Part shown: in pieces, positions 53,838 through 63,600 of the stretch | How the letters are laid out: the number at the start of each line of letters is the position of its first letter | Numbering within the stretch: the stretch's first letter is position 1 | NCBI GenBank assembly: GCA_021732785.1 | Contig: JAKFUG010000007.1 | Span: 82,984-146,983, forward strand | Source: Planctomycetaceae bacterium | GTDB lineage: Bacteria > Planctomycetota > Planctomycetia > Planctomycetales > Planctomycetaceae | Direction of reading: 5' to 3' | Length of the DNA: 64,000 nucleotides | Notes under the pieces: model-generated | The model's database searches: none | Seen by the model: only the letters and a program-made list of their open reading frames with translations | Told to the model about the DNA's origin: nothing | Program-made: the position numbers and the translations under genes

Positions 53838-56837
53838 TTATTCCGTGGTAGCCAATCCCGAAGGAGGGCGGCGTTGCAGCGAGATCATTTTTTGAACGCG
53901 CGGGGACAGTGCGGCAACACTCTGTTGTACGTCTTCTTCATCAACGAGGTCTGGTGAGATCGTTAACGGCAGCGCGTGCTGATCGTCCAGCAAGTGTTTC
54001 GTGTAGGACACCGATCGGCCGAACATGTCGCCGCGGCCGGAGAAACTGCTCGACAACGTCATGCCGCGATGGAGCACCAGCCGACATTGTGCCGGATTCG
54101 ATTGCCCGTCGGCGTCGATTCGTTCCAGCAGTTCCGTCGCCGACGCCAATGCGTCGCGGGTGACGGCGAAGGACCCGAGCAGGCCATCATCCTGTTCCTG
54201 AATCACTTTCCCGCCATGCGATTCGATTGCGATCCGGCATTCGGCGAGAATGGAACCCACCTGCATGGAAGTTTGGGTATCGCCCAGCGTGGCATACAGG
54301 TCCATCAGATTGGCGACGCGGATCCCCAACAGCGTGTTCGTCGAGACATTGGTCAACTGCTCCCGCGTGACCGATTCCCCCGGGAACAACTTGCGGAAGA
54401 TCGGCAACCGCAAGGCGTCGGCCGCAGTGATCGCTTCGGTCCGCAACGCTGCCCGTTCGAGACGAATCAACTGCGGGATCGCGTAACGGCTTTCGAGAAT
54501 GATCAATTGCCGGCCCGCGGCGACGTGCCACGGCTTTGGCGAATGGATCTTGGGTTCCAGCACGATTCGCGCCCGGCCGACGCCCCCGCTGGCGTCGACC
54601 ACGATCCGCAGCGCATAAGGCAATTGCGGTCCGCGCAGCACATAGGTCCCCGGATCGAGTTGCAGATCGAGCGTGACCGATTCCCCCGGCGCTAACCGGG
54701 TTTGAGCGACCACATGCGGTGCGTGTTCGGGCCCGCCGATGCAATACGTCTTCAGGTCCGCTTGCCGAATTTCCGGATGGACCCGGAAGATCAACTCGAC
54801 CGATTTGGACAACTCGACATCGAAATCCAGATCGCAGGCTTCGCAATGCTCGTGACGATCGACTTCCGAAAGGCTGTCCTTCACCCGCGCGGCCACCCGG
54901 CATGTCGGGCAGAGGATGTCCCAATGCAATTCGAGGAGCCCCGCCTGACAGGCTTCCAGACAGACCGTGGTCAGGGCTTGCGGATCGGCTTGCAAGCGTT
55001 GAGCCAACGGACGAGGGCGAATGCGTGCCAATTCCTGGCCGGGACTCACGGCCAAATACTCGATCAATTGATCCAGCACGGCGAGATCGACACCGCTTTG
55101 CAGCAATCGCTGACGGGCGGTATCCAGCTTCCGTCGCAAGGATGTCTGGACCCGCGCCGGCGTGACGTACGGATCTTCTGTCCCGAGATGATTTTCCCGG
55201 CTGGCAACAATCTCACCGATGCGTCGATAAACGCGGTCCAGCGGCTTGCGGCCTTTGATGTTCACTTCAATATGAGCGAGCAGGCGTCCCATCAACCCAC
55301 GGGGAGCGATGCGAACCGTATGCGTCAGGCGCGTGCCCCCTTCGGGTCGGGCTGCCAGTTCCACAATGCTGACAAACCATTGAAATGGTCCGCCATCGAA
55401 TTCGCGCAGCACACCCAGCCGCTGCCCTTCGATCCACTCGAACGGATGTTCTTCCCAACGCAGTTTGGTCCACCCCAGGCGGATCGTGCCGAGGCGATGC
55501 TTCACCCCCTGTTCATCTTTGTGCGTCGTGTACTCGACCGACGGAAGCCCCACGGCGGCGTTGACACGTTCGGTATTCGACACCCACGGCCAGAGTTCCT
55601 CGGCGCGGCTGTCGAAATCCCATGTCCACTGTGCTTCAAAGATTCGGCCGGTGGTATCGGGAACCATCGGATGCAGGACCGCGGAGACGGCATCACCACG
55701 GACCAGACGCTGGAGATCTTCCAGCAGGTGGGCGGCGTCGGCGTAGCGTGCCGCAGGATCTTTTTGCAGCATGCGTGCCACGAGCGCCGCAGTCGCATCA
55801 CTGATTTCGGGATTGAGCTTGCGAAGATCCGGCGCGGGTTCAAAACAGTGCATGCCGATCAACTTGACCGGGTCATCGGTCAGAAACGGCGGGCGTCCCG
55901 TCAGCAATTCAAAGAGGGTTGCTCCGAGCGAATAGATATCGGTGGCAGGGGTGACACCTCCCTTGTCCGCACATTGTTCCGGAGAAATGTAGTACGGCGT
56001 GCCCAGCATCGCGCCGGTGCGGGTCAGCGCCATCGATTCGGCCTGATCCACGTGCCGTGCGAGACCGAAGTCGGTCAACTTCACCTGCGGCGTGCGCCCG
56101 GCTGCGGCCGCTTCTGCAACCGCGACATCCGGCGCTTCGTGCGGTTCGAAGGGAACGGTCAGCAAGACGTTCGCGGGCTTCAAATCGCGGTGGACAATCC
56201 CCTGGTGATGTGCCACCGAGAGTGCTTCGGCGATCCCCGCCGTAACTTCCAGCGCCAATCGTTCGCTCAAGGGGCCCGTTTGCTTCAGCAGGCCCTTCAG
56301 GTCCGTTCCTTCGACCAGTTCCATCACGAGATATTGCAAATTGTCGTGCGACCCAATCTCCAGCATGTTGGCAACGTTCGGGTGCCGCACTTCCGCCAGC
56401 AGTCGGGCTTCCTTCTGAAAGCGCTTTTCCGCGGCGTCATCGAACCCGAATTCACCCGACAAAACTTTGATGGCGACGCGCTGCTGCGTTTCTCGATGAC
56501 ACCCGAGGTAAACGGCGCCCATGCCCCCCTGGCCCAACTTCCGTACGATGTCGTACTGCGGTCCCAGATTGGGAAATGCCGTCGGCAGGCCCATCGACGA
56601 GGGTAGATTCGTCGCGATGGAACCGTGTTCGCTACCAGTCAGTGCCCGAACCGGCATTCCCCACGAGGCGTCCGCCGCAAAAGAGTCCTGCATGGGAAGA
56701 TCATTTGACGTCGATCCGTTGTTCTTCACAACGCACGAATGGTCCGAAGCGGGGCGATTCGTCGCGACCGGTGGTGATGAGATCACGCCCGTTCGTGCGA
56801 ATAATTCACCCGTCCGACCGAAGTCCTCGTTGGGCAT
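53838..56837 (-). CDS. Multidomain Ser/Thr protein kinase with SRPBCC, zinc-ribbon-like and cyclase-like regions
   Basis: A 999-residue cytoplasmic protein. After an unstructured N-terminus (1-90) comes a Hanks-type kinase (about 93-380) with LGQGGMGAVYLG, Lys124 in VAIKV, HRDLKPANV at 216-224, DFG at 256-258 and YYISPEQC. Residues about 400-545 form an SRPBCC-like domain (DSRAEELWPWVSNTERVNA). A helical segment and a four-cysteine motif (CPTC at 643, CEAC at 665) precede a beta-rich region resembling DUF5939. Residues 835-985 resemble a class III adenylate cyclase (VANLMDLYATLGDTQTSMQV, ESHGGKVIQEQDDGLLGSF), but Asn843 replaces the first metal-binding Asp, so cyclase activity is doubtful. 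No transmembrane helix was seen. It precedes the FHA-EAL gene. Confidence 0.88.
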   Translation of the reverse strand: MPNEDFGRTGELFARTGVISSPPVATNRPASDHSCVVKNNGSTSNDLPMQDSFAADASWGMPVRALTGSEHGSIATNLPSSMGLPTAFPNLGPQYDIVRKLGQGGMGAVYLGCHRETQQRVAIKVLSGEFGFDDAAEKRFQKEARLLAEVRHPNVANMLEIGSHDNLQYLVMELVEGTDLKGLLKQTGPLSERLALEVTAGIAEALSVAHHQGIVHRDLKPANVLLTVPFEPHEAPDVAVAEAAAAGRTPQVKLTDFGLARHVDQAESMALTRTGAMLGTPYYISPEQCADKGGVTPATDIYSLGATLFELLTGRPPFLTDDPVKLIGMHCFEPAPDLRKLNPEISDATAALVARMLQKDPAARYADAAHLLEDLQRLVRGDAVSAVLHPMVPDTTGRIFEAQWTWDFDSRAEELWPWVSNTERVNAAVGLPSVEYTTHKDEQGVKHRLGTIRLGWTKLRWEEHPFEWIEGQRLGVLREFDGGPFQWFVSIVELAARPEGGTRLTHTVRIAPRGLMGRLLAHIEVNIKGRKPLDRVYRRIGEIVASRENHLGTEDPYVTPARVQTSLRRKLDTARQRLLQSGVDLAVLDQLIEYLAVSPGQELARIRPRPLAQRLQADPQALTTVCLEACQAGLLELHWDILCPTCRVAARVKDSLSEVDRHEHCEACDLDFDVELSKSVELIFRVHPEIRQADLKTYCIGGPEHAPHVVAQTRLAPGESVTLDLQLDPGTYVLRGPQLPYALRIVVDASGGVGRARIVLEPKIHSPKPWHVAAGRQLIILESRYAIPQLIRLERAALRTEAITAADALRLPIFRKLFPGESVTREQLTNVSTNTLLGIRVANLMDLYATLGDTQTSMQVGSILAECRIAIESHGGKVIQEQDDGLLGSFAVTRDALASATELLERIDADGQSNPAQCRLVLHRGMTLSSSFSGRGDMFGRSVSYTKHLLDDQHALPLTISPDLVDEEDVQQSVAALSPRVQKMISLQRRPPSGLATTE

Positions 56838-57137
56838 CTTGCGCGGGCCTGATTCAGAGAGCGTAGTGACAAGAAAGGCGCACTTCAGCGGCCTTTCGCC
56901 ATGTCGTCTCTATCAACCTAGGTTGCGGCAACGCGCGTTGACGAAACGCGACGTGTTAGTTTTCGCCGAAACAGCGAAAAGGTGAGGCTCGTCTGAACGG
57001 GAGAACTTTGCCGATCCTGACGATTCGCACGATTAAGCGATGAAGATGGTGAGAATCTCGCGCATCACACAATTGGAAAGCGGCGCGAGTCGGGGCGACC
57101 ACCTTCGCTGTGTATTTCCGTTCACAGCGAGTGGGAA
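56838..57137. other. Upstream region of the kinase gene
   Basis: These 300 bases lie between the kinase start and the stop of the next minus-strand gene. They must hold the kinase promoter. I see no gene, strong hairpin or repeat that I can support; the sequence around 56950-56985 (TTTTCGCCGAAACAGCGAAA) has weak dyad symmetry. Confidence 0.35.
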
Positions 57138-58169
57138 CTACCGCGTCAGGTTGACCGACATCGACGGACTGCTCGCGACTGGCAGCACGGGTGAGAAGGC
57201 CCGCTTACGCCACAGCACGGCACCACCACCGGGATAGTATGCGAAGCCGAGAAAGGCATCGACGGTCCCGGTATCGGCCGGTGTGACGAAATTGGCTTCG
57301 CCATAAATGGCCCAGTGATCGTTCAGCGGCAGTTGGATGTCCGAACCAAACACGGGGACGACTCGTGTGTTCGACCGATCGCCCAGGGCGATGTTCGCCT
57401 GACCGTGCCGCTCCGACATCCCGAGCCAACTCGTCGTTTGGCCGCCGAATTCCCAGGTATGACGCCAGAAGAGACTTCCTTGAGCCAGGGATCGCAGATG
57501 CACCGGATTCCCCGCGTAGGTGGCATCCGCACCGATCAACGGTGCCATCCCGAAGACGCCGATCTCATCGCGCCCGTTCAGGTCATAACCGACACGGCCA
57601 CGAAGCTGCATCAGTGACGTCGAGTCGTAATCTTCCTGATACAGGAAATCGTCCACCAGCGCCCATGTCCATCCGGAAGCGGTTCGTTGAAAAATCCCGG
57701 CCGTAGTGAAACTCTGTGTCCGTTGTGTTGAACCTTCGATCGCATGCGTTACCGCAACAGCGTGATGGGTCTGCGAAACCGCGGTTCCGACCTGGAAGCC
57801 GACGCCGTTCTCCTGAGAAATCGGCATTGCCCAGTTGGCATGGATTCGTCCACCGAACTGGGCGTTCACCCCGAAATCCTGCGGCTGCTTGGAACCGTCG
57901 AGCCCGGCAAAGAATTCGAGGCTGTCAGTCCAATTCCAACAGCTTTCCTGGAAACAGGTCCCGTCATTCAACGACGAAACGCCGCATCCATCGATCTTCG
58001 GACTGCTAAAACCGGCGGCTTCCACCCGAGGCAGGCTCTCCGGATCGGCATAGCGAAACTCACCGTCAGCAGAGAGCTCAAGGAGTTCACCACCCGTCGC
58101 GGGACGTAACGTGGAAACACCAATCAGGATCAACGTAATTGACACAAACCGCAAGGTGAACGACATCAT
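57138..58169 (-). CDS. Putative secreted beta-barrel protein of a planctomycete family
   Basis: A 343-residue exported protein from ATG 58169 (signal peptide MMSFTLRFVSITLILIGVSTL). After a Cys-containing segment (CGVSSLNDGTCFQESCWNW) the chain shows regular alternating strands ending in aromatic and Gly residues (SLEFFAGLDGSKQPQDFG, NAQFGGRIHANWAMPI, GMAPLIGADATYAG, NDHWAIYGEANFVTPADTG, FLGFAYYPGGGA), as expected for an outer-membrane-type barrel. The layout resembles the planctomycete DUF6666 family, but I cannot confirm that assignment. No partner gene is adjacent; it precedes the 300-bp gap before the kinase gene. Confidence 0.65.
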   Translation of the reverse strand: MMSFTLRFVSITLILIGVSTLRPATGGELLELSADGEFRYADPESLPRVEAAGFSSPKIDGCGVSSLNDGTCFQESCWNWTDSLEFFAGLDGSKQPQDFGVNAQFGGRIHANWAMPISQENGVGFQVGTAVSQTHHAVAVTHAIEGSTQRTQSFTTAGIFQRTASGWTWALVDDFLYQEDYDSTSLMQLRGRVGYDLNGRDEIGVFGMAPLIGADATYAGNPVHLRSLAQGSLFWRHTWEFGGQTTSWLGMSERHGQANIALGDRSNTRVVPVFGSDIQLPLNDHWAIYGEANFVTPADTGTVDAFLGFAYYPGGGAVLWRKRAFSPVLPVASSPSMSVNLTR

Positions 58170-58587
58170 TCTCGTCCATGACGAATGAAGGCATTGTGCG
58201 ATCGGGCGACATCCCATCATCGCTCTTTCAACATCGAACGGAGTCGGGAGCAGCCATACACAAATCGATCTCGATCCATGCAACCGGCGCAACGGTTAGA
58301 GTCCGCGTTGCGGGATCTGGAACGGACGGACTCGAACGAGGTTGCGCGACGCGGCGCGTCTCATCAAAACAGGACCAATCGATCTGGAACTCTCCGGATG
58401 ATTTCACACGTCATTATTCGTGCGCTCTCATTCGCGCCCAACATACGGCTCTTCACGAGGCAGTGCGTTGACCTTCCATGTCGCCGGATAGAACCGGACG
58501 ACGCGCCGCGGGCGGAATCTCTCCAACAGCAGGTCGCATTTCACCCGAATCTGCACGCCGCTGCTGCCGGGTTCGTTCGGCACTTTG
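58170..58587. other. Gap between the beta-barrel gene and a pseudogene
   Basis: 418 bases without a supportable gene. On the minus strand 58450-58587 continues the decayed cytochrome-type gene for a little way without a stable frame; the rest should hold the promoter of the beta-barrel gene. Confidence 0.4.
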
Positions 58588-59124
58588 TCATTCGATGTTG
58601 GACGGCGAGAGTGTCAGTACCGACCCGATGCGCTCGAACCCCTGCCATTCGGGATCATCCAGAAAACCGCCCGGATCGGTGGCGTCGAAGTGGACGCCGA
58701 GCAGATCCCGCACCGTGTGAACATATTCATCGCGCGTCAGCCGGTTGTAGGATACCCGTCCGCGTTGTGCGAGACGATCGGCTTCACCCTCTTTGATGCG
58801 CGCCGCCAACTACTCCACGCCCGCGGCACTTTCCGCGGGCGTCGGTTGCGATTTCAATTCTTTGGGAGCATCTCGCCAGAACTGATCCGTTCCCGGATTT
58901 CCGCCCACTGCGGCGCGTTTTCCTTGCCGACATTTCGTGAAAGAGTATCGATCCGGAAATCGGCTTCCTGCTTTTCTTCGCCGTGGCATTTCAGGCAGTG
59001 CGCACGGAAATAGGGCAGCACATCCGTCTCAAAAATCCGGCGATGCCGCCGAGACCGTCACGTCTGCAACCACGACCATCGACCCGATCAGGAGCAGCAT
59101 TCGCCGGCAATCTCCGTCGCTCAT
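58588..59124 (-). pseudogene. Decayed DUF1587-type cytochrome gene (PSCyt1 + DUF1587 remnant)
   Basis: Reading from ATG 59122-59124 gives a signal peptide (MLLLIGSMVVVADVTVSAAS), then a stop at 59029-59031 caused by one extra base in an A5 run (59031-59035). In the next frame the protein goes on as ETDVLPYFRAHCLKCHGEEK with a haem-type CxxCH at 58983-58997 and RIDTLSRNVGKENAPQWAEI. A second frameshift near 58858-58863 leads to a stop (58854-58856); restoring it gives KELKSQPTPAESAAGVE, then TAG at 58810-58812 where the family has Trp, then the DUF1587 start RLTRDEYVHTVRDLLGVHFD and GFERIGSVLTLSPSNIE followed by TGA. The rest of the roughly 750-1000-residue protein is missing. Two frameshifts, a nonsense codon and a truncation make this a pseudogene. 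Confidence 0.85.
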
Positions 59125-59171
59125 CCACACGGCTTTCTCTGCAAACTGGACACGACCAATCTTGAAATTGA

Positions 59172-60626
59172 TTACGCAAGAATTTCATGGACGATGCGGG
59201 CCGGTTCGACCCCCGTCAGTCGGAAGTCGAGTCCCTGATAGCGATGGGTGAGCCGCTCGTGATCGATCCCGAGCAGATGGAGCACCGTGGCATGCAGATC
59301 ATGCACGTGAACTGGATTTTCCGCGACATTATAGCTGAATTCGTCCGTAGCGCCGTAGGTCAGCCCTGACTTCACACCCCCGCCGGCCATCCAGACGGTA
59401 TAGCAACGGGGATGGTGATCGCGTCCGGCATCGGGGCTGTCCCACTCCCCCTGCCCTGCAACGCCGCGGCCGAACTCACCGCCCCAGATCACCAGCGTGT
59501 CATCCAGTAATCCGCGTTGCTTCAAATCGGTGATCAAGCCCGCGGTGGGTTGATCGGTATCGCGACATCGTGCCACGCACCAACTGGGCAGACGACTATG
59601 GTGGTCCCAATCGGGATGGAACAATTGAATGAAGCGCACGCCGCGCTCGGCCAATCGCCGCGCAAGAATGCAGTTCGCGGCATAGCTCCCCGGACGGCGG
59701 GAGTCGGGACCGTACAGCGCGAATGTCGATTCCGTCTCATCGCTGAGGTCGATGAGTTCCGGAACGCTGGCCTGCATGCGAAAGGCCATTTCGTACTGTC
59801 GGATTCGCGTGGCGATTTCCGGGTCACCGGTTTCGATGTGCCGCTGCTGGTTCAATTCGCCGAGGGCATCGAGCATGCCGCGCCGCAGTTCTCGCGGCAG
59901 CCCGTCCGGATCGCGCAGGTAGAGCACCGGGTCCTTCGCATTACGGAGTTTTACACCCTGATAGCGCGACGGCAGGAACCCGCTCCCCCAGTAATGGTCG
60001 TAGAGCGGTTGATCGCTCGGCCGCTGCATCCTGGAAATCATGACCACGAAATCCGGCAGGTTCTGATTCGTGCTGCCGAGTCCGTAGGTCACCCAGCCGC
60101 CGATGCTGGGTCGCCCCGCGAGTTGATGCCCGGTGAGAAACTGCGTCATCGCGGGAGCATGATTGATCTGGTCGGTGTGCATCGACTTGATGAAACACAA
60201 TTCATCGGCCACGTTCGCCAGATGCGGCAGCCATTCGCCCACAGTCGCCCCGCTTTCGCCGCCGCGGTGAAACTGGACCCGGGCCGGCATCACGAGCTGC
60301 TTCTGACTCGCGGTCATCGTGGTGAGCCGCTGCCCTTTGCGAACGGACTCCGGCAATTCCTGCCCGGCCCATTTCAACAGGCCCGGCTTTTCGTCGAACA
60401 ATTCGAGTTGCGAAGGCCCGCCCGATTGCGTGAGAAAGATCACCCGCTTCGCACGCGGTGCAAAGTGCGGCAGTCCCGCGAATTGTGAGACCGTGGGTTC
60501 GGACGCACGACCCGATGATGCGATCAGTTGTGACAGCGCGGCAGCGCCGATGCCGACACCGGCACCTTGTCCCAGAAAGTATCGCCGCGTGACGGCAAGC
60601 TCGGTGTTGTGTAACGGATTCAACAT
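59172..60626 (-). CDS. DUF1501 secreted protein, Tat substrate (third pair)
   Basis: A 484-residue protein with a Tat-type start (AVTRRYFLGQGAGVGIGAAA). Motifs include FLTQSGGPSQLELFDEKPGL, ARRLAERGVRFIQLFHPDWD, LVIWGGEFGRGVAGQGEWD and GRDHHPRCYTVWMAGGGVKSG, the long DUF1501 subtype. It follows the PSCyt1/DUF1549 gene by 38 bp on the same strand; the remnant of a DUF1587-type gene lies just downstream. Confidence 0.9.
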   Translation of the reverse strand: MLNPLHNTELAVTRRYFLGQGAGVGIGAAALSQLIASSGRASEPTVSQFAGLPHFAPRAKRVIFLTQSGGPSQLELFDEKPGLLKWAGQELPESVRKGQRLTTMTASQKQLVMPARVQFHRGGESGATVGEWLPHLANVADELCFIKSMHTDQINHAPAMTQFLTGHQLAGRPSIGGWVTYGLGSTNQNLPDFVVMISRMQRPSDQPLYDHYWGSGFLPSRYQGVKLRNAKDPVLYLRDPDGLPRELRRGMLDALGELNQQRHIETGDPEIATRIRQYEMAFRMQASVPELIDLSDETESTFALYGPDSRRPGSYAANCILARRLAERGVRFIQLFHPDWDHHSRLPSWCVARCRDTDQPTAGLITDLKQRGLLDDTLVIWGGEFGRGVAGQGEWDSPDAGRDHHPRCYTVWMAGGGVKSGLTYGATDEFSYNVAENPVHVHDLHATVLHLLGIDHERLTHRYQGLDFRLTGVEPARIVHEILA

Positions 60627-60664
60627 GCAGACGAACCTTCCCGACGGATCAATGGGCGCGGCGA

Positions 60665-63600
60665 CTATTCGTGGTTCAACGCTTCATCCAGATTCAACAC
60701 CAGACTGGCCACCAAAGTATAAGTGGCGAGTTCGACCGGAGAGAGAGGCGGCAACGATGAAGCGGTCGGCTGGAATTCGCGTGGCGACGGAATCTGCCGG
60801 AGAAATTGTTCGGCCGTTGTCGGATTGTCAGTGTAATGAGCGTGCGCTCGTTCCACTTCACGCTGCAGAATCGCCAATTCACGGGGGTGCGGCGGGCGAC
60901 CCACGACGCGCTGTGTGAGCACCGCAATTCGTGCGGCGGGATCGCTTCCGCTGCGGAGAGCCTGTTCGGCCAGCGCGCGGGAAGGGACCAGATAATTGGC
61001 ATCGTTCAGCAACGTGAGTGCCTGGAGCGGCGTGTTCGTTCGCGTGGGGCGGACTTCACACACGCGGCGCTGCGCGGAATCGAACAGAAATGTCGGCGCG
61101 ATCGCGCGTCGCCAGAAGGCATAGACCGTCCGGCGAAATTGTGCGGGACCTTCACTCGGCTCATAAGTGAACCGGCCCATGAACATTTCTTCCCACACCC
61201 CTTCGGGTTGATACGGTCGCACTGGCGGTCCACCCACGGCGGGATTCAGCAACCCGGACGCTTTCAAGGCGGCATCGCGGAGCATCCAGCTCGGCAAGCG
61301 AAAACGGGCTCCCCGCGCGAGCAGCCGGTTCTCCGGATCGCGGGCCAGCAGCGCCGGTGTGGTTGCGGAATCCTGCCGATACGTTTCGCTCAGCACGATT
61401 TGTTTGAGCATCCGCTTGACGTCCCAGCCGTGCTCCATCAAGTCAGCGGCGAGCCAATCGAGTAACTCTGGATGAGTCGGCCGTTCCCCCTGCAAGCCGA
61501 AGTCATCCGGAGTGCGGACTAAGCCTGCACCGAAGAGCATCTGCCAGAAGTGATTGACGACCACGCGCGCCGTCAGCGGGTTCTCCGTGGAGACCAGCCA
61601 TCGTGCCAATTGTTCGCGCGTGCGGGGAGTCTCCGGGTTCCACGCGAGGATCGCCGGAGGAACATCGCGTTCGACAGCGTCCCCCTTCTTATCCCACACG
61701 CCCCGCACCAGCACGTGCGTTGGCCGCGGCTCGGAACATTCCGCGAGCACCATCACGTCGATTTTTTTCGCGGCGGCTTGCACCTCGTTCCATTGCCGAA
61801 CGGCCCGATCGAGTGCGCGTTTCTCTGCCTGATAAATCTCAAAATCCGCGAGAAACTGCTCGAATAATGTTTCGCGCAGTTTGGTATCGGGAACCGTTTC
61901 CTGCTGAATCGCTGCCGCCAAAGCCTCCAGCGGCGGCGTTTCCAGACTGCGAACTGTCGCTCCTGCCTGATCGGTGACCAGCACGCGGAAGCGACCGACG
62001 TTTGCATCGCCAACGGTGGACCGCTGCCGCAATTCAAAGACGAGTTGCTCATCGGCCTCCAGGATCAACGGCTCGGCGAGCCCAAACACGGCGCGGTGCG
62101 GCACCGTGTTGTCGTGCCCTTTGGTCGTCCAGCCGTTCCGGGGATCATCATCGAGCACACCATTGATGCTGCCATAACTTCGGGCATCTTTCTGCTCGGC
62201 GGCGACGTCGGCAACCGCGTTGCTGACGTGCACATCACGCAGTTGCGAACTTCCCTGACGACGCACCTGCACCTTGATATCCGTGAGAATAAACTCGCCG
62301 GTCGCCCCGCGCGAGAGTTTGCCTTCGGTGTGAGAGGCGTGCGGCAGAATTTCGAGCTGGATGCCGGTCACACGCGGCAAAGCCACCGATGCGGCGAGGC
62401 GATAATCCTCTTGTCGCGGATTCGGTCCAGCAGCCTGCACGACACCGTCCGGTTCCTGTGCAAGCTGTGTCCCTTCGAGCGACTCCAACTCCGCAGACAC
62501 CAGCGGATGCCAAGCCTTGAACCCGTTCCGAACGGCTTGCGACTGCGCCGCGAGCCATTCCTCAAACGGCGCTTTGGCAACAATGCGGGCTTGTTCCTCG
62601 CGCGGTTTGCGCAAGTCGACGAGTTGTTGTGCTTCCGTGACCGCTCGCGCGGCATAGGGCGAAGCATACCCCAGGTAAGGCTTCGCACTCCGGCCGGCTT
62701 TGCCGTCTTCATCAATCGAATTGAAGAAGGCCGACAACGAGTAAAAGTCCTGCTGCGCGATCGGATCGTACTTGTGCGAATGGCATTGGCAACACCCGAG
62801 CGTCAAGCCCAGCCAAATTGTTCCGGTGGTGTTGACGCGGTCAATCACGTAGTCAATTCGCGATTCTTCCGGATCGCGGCCTCCTTCGCCATTGGTCATG
62901 TGATGGCGATGAAAGCCCGTGGCGAGATGTTGTTCCGGCGTGGCGTCCGGTAACAGGTCCCCCGCAAATTGCTCGACGGTGAATTGATCGAACGGCAGGT
63001 TGCGCTGGAATGCGTCAATCACCCAATCACGCCACGGCCAGTTCGTGCGTGTCGCATCCCCCTGGAAACCATCAGTATCGGAATACCGGGCGGCATCCAG
63101 CCACCACATGGCCATCCGTTCGCCGTAATGGGGAGAAGCCAACAACCGATCGACGAAGCGTTCGTAAGCGGCATGCGGATCGCTCCCGGCATCGTTGAGA
63201 AAAGTGGCCAACTCCTCCGGGGAGGGCGGCAGACCGGTGAGATCGAACGACACACGCCGGGCGAGAGTATGCAACGCGGCGGATTGAGCGGGTACCAGCA
63301 TTTCCCGTCGCAACACATCGCGGACAAAAGCATCGATCGGCTGGCAATCCGGTTGTGGCGGAGCGGGCTTCACCGGCTTTTCGAAAGACCAATGACGGCC
63401 CCACGGTGCCCCGGCGGCAATCCATTTCCGAAGAACATCGATTTGGGCGGTCGTCAGCGGCTTCTTGTGCGAGGTCGGCGGCGGCATGACCGTGTCCGCA
63501 TCGGTCGACATCACGCGGACGAGAAGTTCGCTGTCGGGGGGATGATCCAGCGCGATCGCGGCCAGCGCTCCTTCCCGCGTGTCCAACCGCAGATCGGCCT

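Noticed and set aside
54702..56606. 634-codon open frame on the plus strand
   Set aside because: It is exactly antisense to the kinase gene, whose motifs are unmistakable; its protein is Arg/Gly/Gln-rich without domains.
58991..59188. 65-codon open frame on the minus strand
   Set aside because: A different frame from the decayed cytochrome gene; its Cys residues are coincidental and do not form CxxCH.
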